A DNA stretch of 64,000 nucleotides from Halicephalobus mephisto (lineage: Eukaryota > Nematoda > Chromadorea > Rhabditida > Panagrolaimidae): positions 496,001 to 560,000 of the forward strand of contig SWDT01000001.1 in NCBI GenBank assembly GCA_009193035.1. Direction: 5' to 3'. Under the pieces are notes generated by a model. That model did not search any database. It saw only the letters and a program-made list of their open reading frames with translations, and had not been told where the DNA came from. The position numbers were made by a program, and so were the translations under genes. Shown here in pieces: positions 23,541 through 35,464 of the stretch; position 1 is the first letter of the stretch, and each line of letters begins with the position of its first letter.

Positions 23541-23855
23541 CATCTTTAAACTATTGCTATCTATTACTTTTGATGAAACTTATGGGAATTTAGAGTCGAA
23601 ATTGTTTCTACCCCAATATCCTTCTATTGGTTTTTGCGTCATTTATCGTTTCAAATAAGGAACAGGATATGCACGTGTCCATAGTCCTTTGTCACTTATA
23701 TTCTACCGTAATAACGGTGAGGTTCTTTAACCTTTAAATTTTCCCTAAAATTGAGAATGATTTCCAAATTTCCATGTTCTCAACTGAAGAACTTCCAATT
23801 TCCAATATTATCAAATTTATCATTCGAAGATCTATTGAACTATATTGAACCTACA
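23541..23855 (+). repeat. 315-bp dispersed repeat, copy A
   Basis: It aligns without gaps, by eye, to the reverse complement of 43376-43690, with about 14 mismatches in 315 bases (~95% identity). It has no coding potential and contains a short inverted motif CCGTAATAACGG. Its right end overlaps the last codons and the stop of the SAM-carrier gene. Confidence 0.85.
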
Positions 23856-24737
23856 GTCAACATCCGGAGTGTCAACTGATTCGAAAATTCGTAAGCAAAA
23901 AAGAATATATATCCACCTATTCCCATCCAAACTGTTCGGGGGACAGCTCCGGAGAAAAGTTTCGGAATCCCACCTTCTTTGTAGACTTTTTTCATCATTT
24001 GTAACATCGAAGGTCGGTCGGGTCCTTCATTCAACATCACACGGGTCTTGACAACGTCTAATGGCGTTGTCACTGCGGCAGAAAAGGATCCTGCGATACT
24101 ACCACACACGGCAGATTCAAACGGTTTGCATTGGTCTCGATTCTGAAATCGAAGAAGGTAATTCGACGACTTTGGAGATAACTCACCATTATTTTTGCCC
24201 AACGACGTTTTAGAAACTCCCAGATGGGAAATTCAATAAAGGAGAAGGGGATTTCTCTGGCAATAGTAGTCATGTATCCTCGATAGAAACCCGACAATCC
24301 ATCCGAGATATAGATCTTCTTGATGATCGAACTGAGAGAATGGGCAGATGTCGCTTGAGCTCGTTGTTTGATCACTTCAGTAGGTACTCTGACTAGACAA
24401 GCTGCAACTTCAGCTATACTTGCACGAATAGCTTCACTAAGAGGAGCTGAAAGGAGTCGGTCGTCGGATATACGGGATAAAAGCACTTACAATCTTTAGT
24501 TATTATCTGTTTCCCTGCATAATATGTTGTGAAGAATATAGCAGCACCTGGAGCAGAACCTACAGCAACAGAAGACATTCCTCGGTAAAGGTTCTTGAAA
24601 CCACCAGCTTTGAGAAATCCTTGAGAGCTTTGTAAACGAGTTTTGATTGTGTCGATCGGATATAAACTGAGATCAACAGACAATCCAGCAGCAGCACCAC
24701 ATACTAGCCATCGAACTACATCTGAATAACTATCCAT
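23840..24737 (-). CDS. SLC25A26: Mitochondrial S-adenosylmethionine carrier (SLC25A26)
   Basis: Three exons (24737-24491, 24446-24187, 24142-23840) encode about 269 residues, the usual length for a mitochondrial carrier. The three Px[DE]xx[KR]x[RQ] repeat signatures are all present: [18 protein letters not shown] and PLDVVKTRV. Each is followed by a GxxxL/FYRG-type motif ([25 protein letters not shown]). Six membrane segments are implied. The SAMC family exchanges cytosolic SAM for matrix S-adenosylhomocysteine across the inner membrane. Sequence similarity to SAMC is stronger than to other SLC25 members ([33 protein letters not shown]). The stop codon and the last residues fall inside the 315-bp dispersed repeat, so the C-terminus is probably acquired. 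It is head to head with COG7. Confidence 0.9.
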
Positions 24738-24929
24738 AACAGAAATCACAAGGAATAAATCAACAATAAAGCAATAACGAACACATTTGCAGGATTTAAC
24801 AACGAAGAGATGAAGACTGAGGGAGAACACTTCAAAGGAAAGACTGTCCCCCGGACTTTTAACACGACTTTTGTTGGTTTGACGTGTTGGAGAGAATTCT
24901 ATTCATTGCCGTTCTTTCCCTTCTTCGTG
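24738..24929. promoter_or_regulatory. Divergent promoter region, SAM carrier / COG7
   Basis: Only 192 bp separates the two opposed start codons, so both genes must take their core promoters or leader-addition sites from this interval. The plus frame is open upstream of the chosen COG7 ATG, so an earlier start near 24812 cannot be excluded. Confidence 0.5.
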
Positions 24930-27102
24930 ATGGGTTTCAGCAATGAGGACTTTGAAAAGGTTTGTTTTTCATCCAAAATAAGCTAGATTTGCTGATGGTT
25001 ACGTCTTCAGGAGATTTCCACTGTTATAGAAGATCCAAACTTCAACGAAGTGAAGGCCATCAATGGGTCCAAGATAATTTCTTCAAATCTTCAGAAATCT
25101 CTCGCCGTTGTCCAGAAGAAAATTACAGAAGTTACCACTGAATTTATCAATCAAACCAGCGTTTTGTCTCCTAATTTAGTGTAAGTACAAAAAATCAGTA
25201 ACTTGTATGGAATTTCGATTTCAGACTGGAGAACATTTCCAACATCGGAAGGAATGTTGAGAAACTTGATTCCAAACTACAGTCCAATCTGAGGATGCTA
25301 AAACAGAACGAAGGACTAATGTCATGCACTAGTTCTATTTTAGAATTTGACACTGCCAAAACTAGAACAGATACATTGGTGAAAGTCTTAAAAGTGAGTT
25401 TTACTTTTTTTTATATGAAATATTTTTTCTAGGCGAAGATCCAATGGGTCCACACATTCAAGGAGCTTCAAATGATAGAGAAATCAGAGGTTGGCGAGTT
25501 TTATCAGAAACTGGTGACTCTTCAGCAATGTTATGACATTCTTTCTGAATACTATATCGATGAAGCCCGTCAGATGGCCTTTGAGAAGGCGAAGGACGAA
25601 TTTCTCTCTTGGAAGGGATCTGCTACATTGTTCAACATCAGGGATCAAGACTTCCAGAAACTAGCTGATATGGAGGAATGTTATCGGTCTCTGGGACGTC
25701 TGCACGAGTTTCGGCGTATTTTCGGACTTTTTGTCCGTAACGAATTTAAGGAATACTTGGCGAAGAGAAACACTGGAGAAAATCCTCCAATTTGGAACAT
25801 ATTCGACGTCTTGTTGGATATCTGGAAACATGTTGCAAGAATGGGTCGATTCATCAACGATGAGGAGATGAAACCATTTGAAGTTGTCTCCAATAGTCTC
25901 TATGAAGTCGCTTTGGAGAACTGGGACATCATTTCCAAAGATGCTTTTGTTCATCTAGAAGCTGCCGATGACCCCTTGAAAGCTGCTCGTGATACTGCCA
26001 AAGATAGACAAGCAGTCCTTTCAGAAATTGACAACTGCAGTGACAGTCATTTCGCTTCTCTTTTGACAATCCTCTTCGACAAGGTTAATCGTTCCTTCGG
26101 TGAGACTTATTCCAGAATTGTCACTTCTGCTCTTCTTCGTACTGTTAACGCTGTTGAAATGGTAACCATTTTTGCTCGGTTCGTAATTTATCCTTGTTTT
26201 TAGCCAGTCAAAGGTTCTCGTAGAAAAGCTAACTGGTTTCCTCCACAACTTGAGCCATTACAGACAACGATGATGGATATAGTAAATAATGCCTCTTTCA
26301 CTTTTGGAACCGACTTTTCGCAATGGATAGTGCCTTCTCTTGAACATGCATTCCGTGAACTTCATGCTAAGATGACTAATAACGACTACTTCCGATTGAG
26401 GAAGCTTCAAGAACCCGAACAGAAGCCTTCCACTGATTTTGAGGACCTGGCCCAGAATGAACTCACTTTTATTGTTGCAATTGGTTCTGTTTTACAACTC
26501 TTTGACACTGTGAATATGGCTATTCAGGCAGCTAGTAAGAAACCAAAGGACGCTATTCAACTAATGTCTAATCGGTCTCTTCTGGAACGGCTAAACAAGA
26601 AGGTTGTTCAAGCTGAAGCTGCTGTTCTTGCTCAGAGTATAACCAGCGTCATGATTGAAGGAATGAATGAAATGGTAAGGTTTTAAGTAGTAAATATTTG
26701 ATCATTGGTTGTGATTTTTAGAAATCTTCCGTAAATCCTGTCCATTCCAGTGCTACAAAGTTACCTAGATTTAGTCGAGCTCCTCACAACTATATTCTTG
26801 GGGTTGGTCATGGATTTCTGAGTCAGATGAAAGTCATTTCTTCATATAGTGGTGAACCTTCCTTCATCAATTCAATCATCACTGCAGCCGGTGGGAAGTT
26901 GTCTGAAGACGAAGCTGGTATCTGGTTCCTAAACCTGTCTGCTGAGCTTGTGATGAAGTCTTTTTGTGAGGCAGTTGGAGATATCTCAAAACTTCCTGAG
27001 CATGTTGTGATGCAACTCAAGGCGGATATAGCTTATTTCATTGATGCTGCCAAAGATCTAAGACTTGAAATTATCCCCGAGTTATCGGCAATGTCCGAGT
27101 AA
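24930..27102 (+). CDS. cogc-7: Conserved oligomeric Golgi complex subunit 7 (COG7)
   Basis: Six exons: 24930-24959, 25011-25180, 25225-25393, 25433-26161, 26204-26674 and 26722-27102, giving about 650 residues. The start MGFSNEDFEK resembles the short COG7 N-terminus. The body is alpha-helical with no signal or TM, as in CATCHR tethers. The C-terminal part aligns with COG7: W-x-x-x-L...MKSFCEAVGDISKLPEH, then QLKADIAYFIDAAKDL corresponding to QLATDIDYLINVMDAL in the human protein. COG is an eight-subunit tether for retrograde intra-Golgi vesicles, and its loss disturbs glycosylation. The N-terminal half is diverged, so the family call rests mostly on the C-terminal half and overall length. 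Confidence 0.8.
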
Positions 27103-27205
27103 GAAATAATTATTAATTGTATATTGATTATATAAAACTAACAGCGATGATCTTTTATAACTATTTATCCTAAAATATTCCTATGAGGATTTACATAATT
27201 ATTTC

Positions 27206-30200
27206 TTAGAATTTAGTTTCCGGTTTCTGTTGGATAAGTGGCTCTCCTTCCTGAGAAAGCGTGGAGCAACTAGGAGACTGCTTAGTTACTCGAAAACGAC
27301 CCGTGGTGTGAGTTAAGACTGTGTCGTGATGATTGTCTTCATCGTGACCCATGACGAATGTTGGACGGTTCTTTTGAATCGGTTTTGGAGAAATTGGTTT
27401 GAATTGATTTTGAGATTTTGGACGATCTGGTCTGGAGATCCTACGAGGATTCATTGTGGACCTGTTGGGAATCCCGGTTTTTCGACGAACTAAGTCCCCG
27501 AGAGATGGACAGTTCGGATTCGGGATTGTATTATATCTGGTTAGTTCTCTGCCAAGTGATTGTTCTTCTTCTTCTTGGATCTAATTTTGAAAAATTATTA
27601 TAGAAAATAAAAATGGATATTTTCGTGAAATTATCTCGACACGAATTTGTGTAATATTTTGAAAATTCCGAAATTTGACTTTGGATATTCATGTCGAAAA
27701 TTTTTCAATTCTAAAAATCTCCACAGAATTCTGGAAACTTTCCGGAATTTTCATAAACTTCTTGAAGATTTTAGAATCTTCTACGAAATCCTAGAATTTC
27801 GAGAAATTTCTTTCAATTCTGAAGTTGTGGAAATTTTTCAACATTTAAAATTTAAATAAATTAAAATTTTCAAAAGATTTGAAATTTTAAATTTGGAAAA
27901 CTTACATTATCGAAGGCCCCCATGACACTTGGTCGGTACTCTCCAGTAAAGTACCTACTGTACATGTTTTTGTGTACCGTGTTTTGTCCCTCGAATATGG
28001 CCGTGAGCAATTTCCTGTCAGACAAATTCCGAGGAAGAGTTCTTCCGCCGATAGTCAAAGGTTCGGGTTCTTCAATGACAGGTTCGCAGATTCTCTCCTG
28101 GAAGAAGTTTGCTGGAGGTGGTTGGATCATTGATTTCGATTTTCTCATGACTATATTTTCTAATTCTGAAGGCAAAACTGCGAAACTTCCGCACTTTCTG
28201 AATCGCTCAAAAGCTTCTTCTTTTTCGAGTTCTTCGTGTTTAGCGGTAATCTTGATAGCACTCTTGTTTGGCATCCCCACCTTAGGGTCCCAAACCATCA
28301 AGTACTTGGCCAGCCAACGATCATGAAAATCTAGTAAATGATGGATGTACTGCAATTGATAAATGAGTTACTGTAATCAAGTTGAATCTTACCCTGCTCA
28401 TGAACGGTCTACCACCTACTTCACTGACAGCACTCATCAAATGACTAATAATCTGCTTCGTAGTGATTTCGAATCTGGTCTCCTCTTTCGTGTCGGCCAG
28501 TTTTACTCTCATTGCAAGGACAATCCACTTGATGGTGACACCTTGGATAAAGATGGTCGAAAGAACAATCAAAATAGCAGCAGAAGCAAAGTATTTTTTG
28601 CAAGGGTAGTCGGTGGGGTCCAGTGACATCACCAAACCGTAACAGACGGCTCCTCGAAGACCAGAATAGGCCATGACAAATTGGTCCACAAAGAGGAGTT
28701 TTTGGTATTCTATCAAGTTCAAAAAAAAACAAAGAAGAAATGTCTCGATAATTCGGGAAATGAAACAGATGAAGATTAATGAAACGCAAAAGAAGATGTC
28801 AGTCGTCCAGATGACTTGGTAAGTGCAGATCCCGAGATACATGAAGATGTAGGATTCAGAAACAGAAGAACCCGACTTAAGTAAGAACTCTGTCATGGCA
28901 GTAGATTCGTGGGAGAGATTAATTTTGGTGTAGACTTTCATCATGATTACACAAAACATTAAGCTGCAGTACAATCAGGCGGATAATTATCGGATATACT
29001 GTAAACACTTACGCAATAATCCCAGAAAAATGAAAATATTCCGCAATGAGGTAGACCGAGTAAGGAATGAAGATTACATAAATCGGCTGGACGATGGACA
29101 GCCCTTCTGTTACTCTAGAAATTTAAAATTAGAAGGTGAATTTCACTTAACTAATCCACAAAATTACACAATTGTAATTTTCACTCAAAACAAAAAATTT
29201 TCAAAAAAAGTATTTTTTTTTTTGTTTTAGGTTAAGTTTAATCTATATTATTTTCTGTATTCTAATGATAATTTGTAATTTAACCACAGTATACCTTGTG
29301 GCGAAGCCTGTAGTGAAGGCCCCGAGTAACCCCAAGAAACACCCTCCGGCGGCCGATTTGAAGAAATCACCCAGAGTATACAGTACCACTAAGAAGGAAT
29401 AACTTTTTCCTGAATTGTTCAAATCTTGAACTGCTCGAAAAAGTACTACAGTAACTCCGTCATTGAGTAAAGATTCTCCGAACACGTTGACGTACAGAAG
29501 AGCATTGACTCCGACATCTTCGAAGACACTAATGACAGCTACAGGATCTACGGCGGAGAGAACGGTAGAGAACAGGATCAGTTGACCGCTCCCAACAGCA
29601 AAGACAAAATAACTGCTAAGTGCAATCAGAGATCCGGCAATGAAGATGGTATTTAGAATAGTCCCTATGACAGCAAAAGTCGATATTTTGACGGCATTGT
29701 CCATCAAGTCTTTGTTAGAAACGGAAAAAGAAGCTTCTAAAACGATAACTGGAAGCAGGAAATCAAAAAAGTGCTCTGGGTTGAATGTAGTAGGCTAAAT
29801 GAACAAATTAAAGAAATTTACTGGATTAAACTCACATAGAACATTCCAATTGGAACTCCAGTGAAAAGTCCAAAAGCCACGAACAAGGCAGACTCCGGCA
29901 TAACTTTAGTGATTCTTGGATGGACTTTGGCAACTGGAAATTAAAACCATTTATCCCTAAGACAACTATGGATGAATTACTTGTTTTTATCAACAACAAA
30001 AGAGCAACCAAGCTGACCACGAGAAGTCTAGGGGGTGTTGTTGTCCTGTGATCCAACATATCGCTGGAATCACAAATAATTTTCCCATTTTCGTCAAAAG
30101 AAACCCCCTCGATCGTCGTTTTCATCCGGGTAATTGAACCGAGAGTAGAATTTTCCGGATAAATAAACCCTGTAGTCGTCTCTAACCTTGAGAAATTCGT

Positions 30201-30284
30201 CTCAGATGACCTTCTCATGGAGAAAGCATTAATATTGATTAAGAAACCCGCAAAAAATACCAAATAAATCAGCATCATTTTCAT
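27206..30284 (-). CDS. NHE-type Na+/H+ exchanger (NHX family)
   Basis: The start at 30284 follows an ATTATAG acceptor-like site and opens a signal-like hydrophobic stretch (MKMMLIYLVFFAGFLININ). About eight exons encode ~700 residues. Family landmarks in order: LLPVIVLEASF (amiloride-binding TM4 region), SAVDPVAVISVFEDV, FGESLLNDGVTVVLF (the usual ND residues in TM5), AEYFHFSGIIAL, SSVSESYIFMYLG, YSGLRGAVCYGLV and IFIQGVTIKWIV. The cytoplasmic tail starts HHLLDFHDRWLAKYL and ends near SCSTLSQEGEPLIQQ; it is phosphorylatable and basic. The last exon is reached through an intron between FDN and IQEEEEQS. NHX proteins exchange Na+ for H+ at epithelial plasma membranes. The N-terminus lacks an extra TM pair seen in some NHEs, so the subtype is unsettled. 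Confidence 0.9.
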
Positions 30285-31429
30285 CACCCTATAATATCGT
30301 AAAATCTGATAAAAATAAGCAAAAAAAATGATAAAAACCGGCAGTTTAAAAATAAAAAAAAACGAGCTCTCGGGTTTCGTCGAATTGATGGAAACACAGA
30401 CAGCTTTTTCTTTTTTCATGTTGGCTATTTGGAAACGTGCCATTAAGAACAGGACGGAATTTCAATATAAAGATTCAAAAAGAAATGATTAAGAAGAAAT
30501 TGTAAGTCTACTAATGGACAGATAAGTAAACAAAAATGTTTAAATTTTTAAAGTTATTTTCGCAAAAAAAAGGAGAAAAAGCAAAAATTCGTTTTGTAGT
30601 TTGGGATAAAACAAAAATGGATTTTTTTTCGCCATTGCTATGGGACTATATTAGTTCAAGTGTTAATAAATAATACAAATGTAGAATTGAATGACTTTGG
30701 CATTTTAATTTATTATTCATTGATGAAAAATCGCGAAATTTTTGAAAATTAACCGAAAACAAAAAAATTATTTTTAATTTTATTTAAAAAGTATTAGGAA
30801 TTAAATTACATAAACTCGTGGTTTATACAATTCCAATCATTTAAAATCAAAAAAATGTGTTTAAGTAAATATTTAAAAAGGGATTGGGTCGATTTCTGAT
30901 GCGTGGTTAAACAAAACGTTCCTTAAATCCCCCACATTGACCTTGTCTACCTTAAAAATAAAAAATTCCTAAGTTGAAGAAATTACAAAACTATTTTCGA
31001 ACTTGAGGAAAAAAAACTTTAACCGGATGGTGAAGGTCAAACATCCTTACTCAAGTTCCTCCTTTGAGTCAACATAGTTTGAAAGCTGCACATTCGCCAT
31101 CGATAGAATTGCGCGCCAATAGTGATTTCTCTGACCCTCTAACGACTGGCCATTTCTCTGGGATACATGATTACTTAAAGACTAATGTTCCTTTGATCCA
31201 TCCGCAAACTCTCGAGGTCAAAGACGTCGAAACAAAAAAACTCATCAATAAAACTGATAAGCTAATCAATTCCAGATCAATGTGATCTTTGTATAGTTCT
31301 CCGTTTATCACATCCGCTTATATAATTCTTAAATAGACAAATTGAAAATAATCAAGATTCACAGAAATTTGGAGAATATACAATGAATCAGTTGCCGTAA
31401 CCGGTTAACACAAGATGAATTTACTAAAA
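30285..31429. other. Intergenic, AT-rich; possible small exon at 31064-31285 (+)
   Basis: A 73-codon plus-strand frame (starting SQHSLKAAHSPSIELRAN, ending SRSM) is hydrophilic and unlike its AT-rich surroundings. It could be the last exon of an unrecognised + gene, as it is preceded by TACTCAAG, but no upstream exons were found. The rest has homopolymer A/T runs and no features. Confidence 0.3.
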
Positions 31430-33090
31430 TCAGTTCTGGGCAAACGGATTCGTAGCTTTTGCAAGTCCACTTTCCCGTTGCTGCATCATTAATTCATTGA
31501 TAGAAGGACCAGTACTTTTCGTAGCTGCAAAAGGGTTAGTAGAAGACGAAGCCGCAGGAGTGATAAACGGATTGCTGCCTGAAAAACAAAAACAGTTAAA
31601 AAACAATAACTCATGACTTACTGCCAGGACGAGCAGGCAAAGCAGATGGCGGGGGACCCATGAGGTTGTCAAAATTGACCAAGGATGAACTTTCACCTAA
31701 GAAAGATTCCGGGGTCTTACTCGTTGGACGGGTACCATTGGTCTTGTTTTCAGTACTAAATGGTTGGGCAACAAGAGGAGTAGCAGTAGGAAGAGCCCAA
31801 GGATCGTTACTCGCGGGTTTTGGTTCGGTCGAAAATCCAGACGACCAAGGATCGTTGTTGGCCGGAGCTGGAGTGAGGTCGGGGAGCGCCCAAGGATCAT
31901 TGTCGGCGGGCTTTGAAGTAGGAACAGACCATGGATCATCGATAACGGGTTCAGTGTGAATGGGAGATCCGAGCAAATCAGGATACACTAAAGTAGAAAC
32001 AATCACTATTTATAATACGATGTAATCAAGCTCACCATTATTCTTGGATTTCGGTGGAGCCAAAACCGGAGCAGACCAAGGGTCGCTTTCGTAAGTAGGA
32101 GCAGATGGGGCCCAGGGGTCATTTAATGTAGGAGCATTGGTGGAAGTAGGAGCAGAACCTCCGAGATTCAGTTCCATCAAGTCAGCAAGAGCACTCTCGA
32201 GTCCAGTTTTCTGAGAACTTGATTGACCATTGGATGCAGATTGAGACGAGGATCCGAATCCCAAGAAGTCAGAAGACGACGAAATCCCATTATCATCACC
32301 ACCATTACGCTTACTTTCTTCCAAAGCCATCTGAAAAAGCTCATGAAAACAAAATAACTCATATATCCAAAACACTCACCTGCAATCGAATATCATCTCC
32401 TCGCCTCATTTCTTCTTCCTTAGCACATTCTTCGCGTGAGAGAGCGAGAGCAATCTGCAGTTGCATTTCCTCTTCACCAATACTGGATGGACGAGCTTCT
32501 TCCAACTCAGAATCAATAACGGTACTTTCTCCACGTCGAGAATGCCGAGAATGTCCGGTGGAGGAAACACTACTTCCGTTTCCGATGAACTTTTTCCTCG
32601 TTTGTTGCAGCTTGATTCTTTCATTCTTGAGCCTCTCTTCATCACACAACAGTGCAACCATTTGTTTCGCTTTCTCACGAACGTTCATTCCTTGATCCCT
32701 ATTATCTTCAATGTGTTGGAAGTCCTTTAGGGTCTCAATACTATAGATGTTCTCCCGACATTGTTGCGAAACTTTCTCATTTCCACATTTGATCAGATAA
32801 TCCAGCAAAACAAGACTTTTATAAACATGTCGCCAGTTTTTCCCATGATCATTTAAACGCTTCCAGATCATGGACATTATTTCAGTGAATGACATTGGAT
32901 TGTTTGTCATATCAGCTATCTCAGACATGAGAGCTGTTGTTGGTCCCCACGGATCATTACTGAAAGCTCATATATCAAAAACCTTGTATAAAGACAAAAA
33001 TCACCTTGTTGCTTCTCTTACTTTCACTTGAGCATCAGAGAAGTTGTATGCGACATTTTTTACTTGACGTTTGATTGTGGAAATTGACAT
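31430..33090 (-). CDS. epn-1: Epsin (ENTH-domain endocytic adaptor)
   Basis: The start at 33090 gives MSISTIKRQVKNVAYNFSDA, the conserved ENTH helix 0/1. The ENTH domain (~residues 1-150) includes VREATSNDPWGP, KNWRHVYKSLVLLDYLIK and VREKAKQMVALL. A ubiquitin-interacting motif (EEEMQLQIALALSREE) follows at ~200. Next come six or more DPW motifs, which bind AP-2 alpha (NDPWAPS, SDPWSAP, DDPWSVP, NDPWALP twice, NDPWSSG). Three C-terminal NPF motifs, which bind EH domains (SNPFITP, TNPFAAT, TNPFAQN), close the protein. Order and composition are exactly those of epsins, which bend PI(4,5)P2 membranes at clathrin pits and sort ubiquitinated cargo such as Notch ligands. About six exons with short introns. 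Confidence 0.95.
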
Positions 33091-34639
33091 TTTCAAGCCT
33101 CGTACGTGGGCAGAGGTGAAAGAAAATGTAAATTACTGCCAAATCGGCACCAGCAGCCTTTGAAAAGAAAAATTACTGAAAATTTCTCATGAGAAATTAC
33201 TAAAAATCCGATATAACAGTCATTCAACTACACGTCTACTGGTAATCACATCAAAACAAAAGTCAAAAAATGACGTGGGGAATTTTGAAATGCAAGTGAG
33301 CAAGGACAGATGATTCATTTACATCAACAAGTAGACTGTTGACAACCCGGGGACCAACATGCAATGAACTAATCGATAATCCTTTTCCCGAAGTCTGGAA
33401 CAATAAAACGGATCAAAATCAATAATTCCAAGTGGCGGCATATATAAAGTTGCACACACCCGGGTGAGACCTGCGCAAATAGAACATCCGAAAGGACTAC
33501 AAAGAGTTGGAGAATCTGACTGGAAACGGTCAAAAGAAAAGAGACAGACTGATTAAAGCCCCCGGCGATGGATCCGATTTGCGCGAAAAGCAATCCAAGA
33601 AACGGAGAAGATGGAAGAATAAATTGTGACATTTACAAACCGTATGCAAATGAATAATTTCCCAAACTGAGCGATATAGTCCAAAAAGGCAATAAGCAAA
33701 CAGTCATCGAATGTTGCACTGAATTTGGTTCACCATGGAAACTGAACGGAACAATGAAAGGCAGAAATTCAAGAAATGGTCAGTCGAAAACAATCCATAA
33801 TTTTCCGCGAACGATGATAATGAAAGAAGAAACCCGCAGGGAACATGGTTCGACACAAATCGGGCAGTTACGCGACAAACGAGAGCACACATGGGCACAC
33901 TTGTGTTATTTAACACGAGGTAACTTTCGTTATCAAATGCCTTCGTGTTCATTCAATCGATAGTTTATTGCCTGAGGATAATCAAGAATTTCAATCACGA
34001 GGAAAATACCAGTAGATTCTAACAACATTCAAGGACTGTTGATGAAAACCAAGGATGAGAAAAACAGTTGTTTTCCTTGGATTACAAATCTGGTCCGAAA
34101 CAGCTGTATTGTTGACCAGTTTTTCTCATTGATTGAAGTTCGCAAGAACAGACAGACAAGGCACGACGTCCAAGACACTATCCTGGTTATGGTGTAAAAT
34201 GAAGAAATATCGGCGGTCAAAGGGGGAACGAGAACTAGCTGCGCCACAGGCAAAGCTTTTCAGTGACAGGGCGAAATGGGGGAAATCGAAGGAGGACGAA
34301 CGCACAGACAGAATTTGACAGGAGCGAGACGAACGAACTGGTCGCTCGGACATTTCGCCAGGGAACTCTCGAATGCTTGCCTGCCGCGCCGCTGTCGACG
34401 TGGAGGTCGATTTTGAAGACGATATAGACCGAAAAAACGGTTAGTTTATATCCAAAACGGTCTTATGTTGGTCCTTGTCATTATTTTCAGCTATTTCCCA
34501 TGGATTGGAATCCCTTCTTTTCTTATGAAACGTGTACCTAACAGTTTGTCGTGTTGGCTTTGTTTATTACGTGCTGAGTTCCCTCTTGAATTTCGTTCTC
34601 TATATTCCAGGATTGGGTAATACTCCGTTCTAGAAAGCT
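33091..34639. other. Intergenic between divergent epsin and ERD2
   Basis: About 1.5 kb. Some open frames (33369-33632 minus, 33704-33952 minus, 34133-34318 plus) have no motifs. A GC-richer block near 34320-34440 followed by GGTTAG could be a non-coding first exon of the ERD2 gene. This is inference only. Confidence 0.35.
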
Positions 34640-35464
34640 ATGAATATCTTCCGTCTCGCAGCCGATAGCGCCCATTTGGTGGCCATTGCCATTTTGCTGG
34701 CGAAAATCTGGATGACTCGATCGTGTGCTGGTGAGTTTCATATATGAACCGATGATGCACTAACTCCGAGTATTACAGGTATCTCTGGTCGATCGCAAGT
34801 GCTTTTCCTGGTTGTTTTTGTGGCTAGATATTTGGATTTGTTCACGAACTTTGTGTCCATCTACAATTCCATAATGAAAGTACTTTTCCTAGGATCTTCT
34901 ATTGCCACTGTCTATCTCATGTTCATAAAATTCAAGGCTACTTACGACAAGTATGTTTTTGGTCCTTTGGCTTATGGAATCGTACTTTTTTAGGAACCAT
35001 GATGTCTTCCGTTTCGAATTCTTGATTTTGCCAACTTTCCTGCTCTCCCTGGTGATCAATCATGAGTTCTCCTTTATGGAGGTTAGTTACTCTTTGCTGT
35101 ATTCACTCTAATAGCTTTACCTTGCAGGTGATGTGGACCTTCAGTATTTATCTCGAGTCTGTCGCTATCATGCCCCAGCTTTTCATGCTCTCTCGCACTG
35201 GCTCTGCCGAGACAATCACTGCCCATTATCTATTTGCTCTCGGATCCTACCGAGCTCTTTACATTTTGAACTGGATCTTCCGTTACTACACTGAGTCCTT
35301 CTTGGATCCCATTGCCGTCGTTGCTGGCATCGTTCAAACTGTCCTGTATGCTGACTTCTTCTATCTCTACGTTACCCGCGGTGAGTCTTTGCCGGAAGAA
35401 TAATCGACTAAATTTTCCCTTTTTAGTTATTCAGCAGAACCGCAATATCCAACTCCCAGCCTAA
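34640..35464 (+). CDS. erd-2: KDEL receptor ERD2
   Basis: Five exons (34640-34730, 34779-34950, 34994-35081, 35128-35380, 35427-35464) encode about 213 residues, the standard length. The start [20 protein letters not shown] follows a TTCTAG site 6 nt upstream. Signature segments are [20 protein letters not shown], the YNSIMK block, [20 protein letters not shown] and [15 protein letters not shown]. Seven TM segments are predicted. ERD2 retrieves HDEL/KDEL-tagged chaperones from Golgi to ER in a pH-dependent way. The C-terminus ends QNRNIQLPA. Confidence 0.97.

Noticed and set aside
27922..28326. 134-codon plus-strand ORF
   Set aside because: Antisense shadow of the NHX cytoplasmic-tail exon.
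31660..31959. 99-codon plus-strand ORF
   Set aside because: Shadow of the epsin DPW-repeat exon on the other strand.
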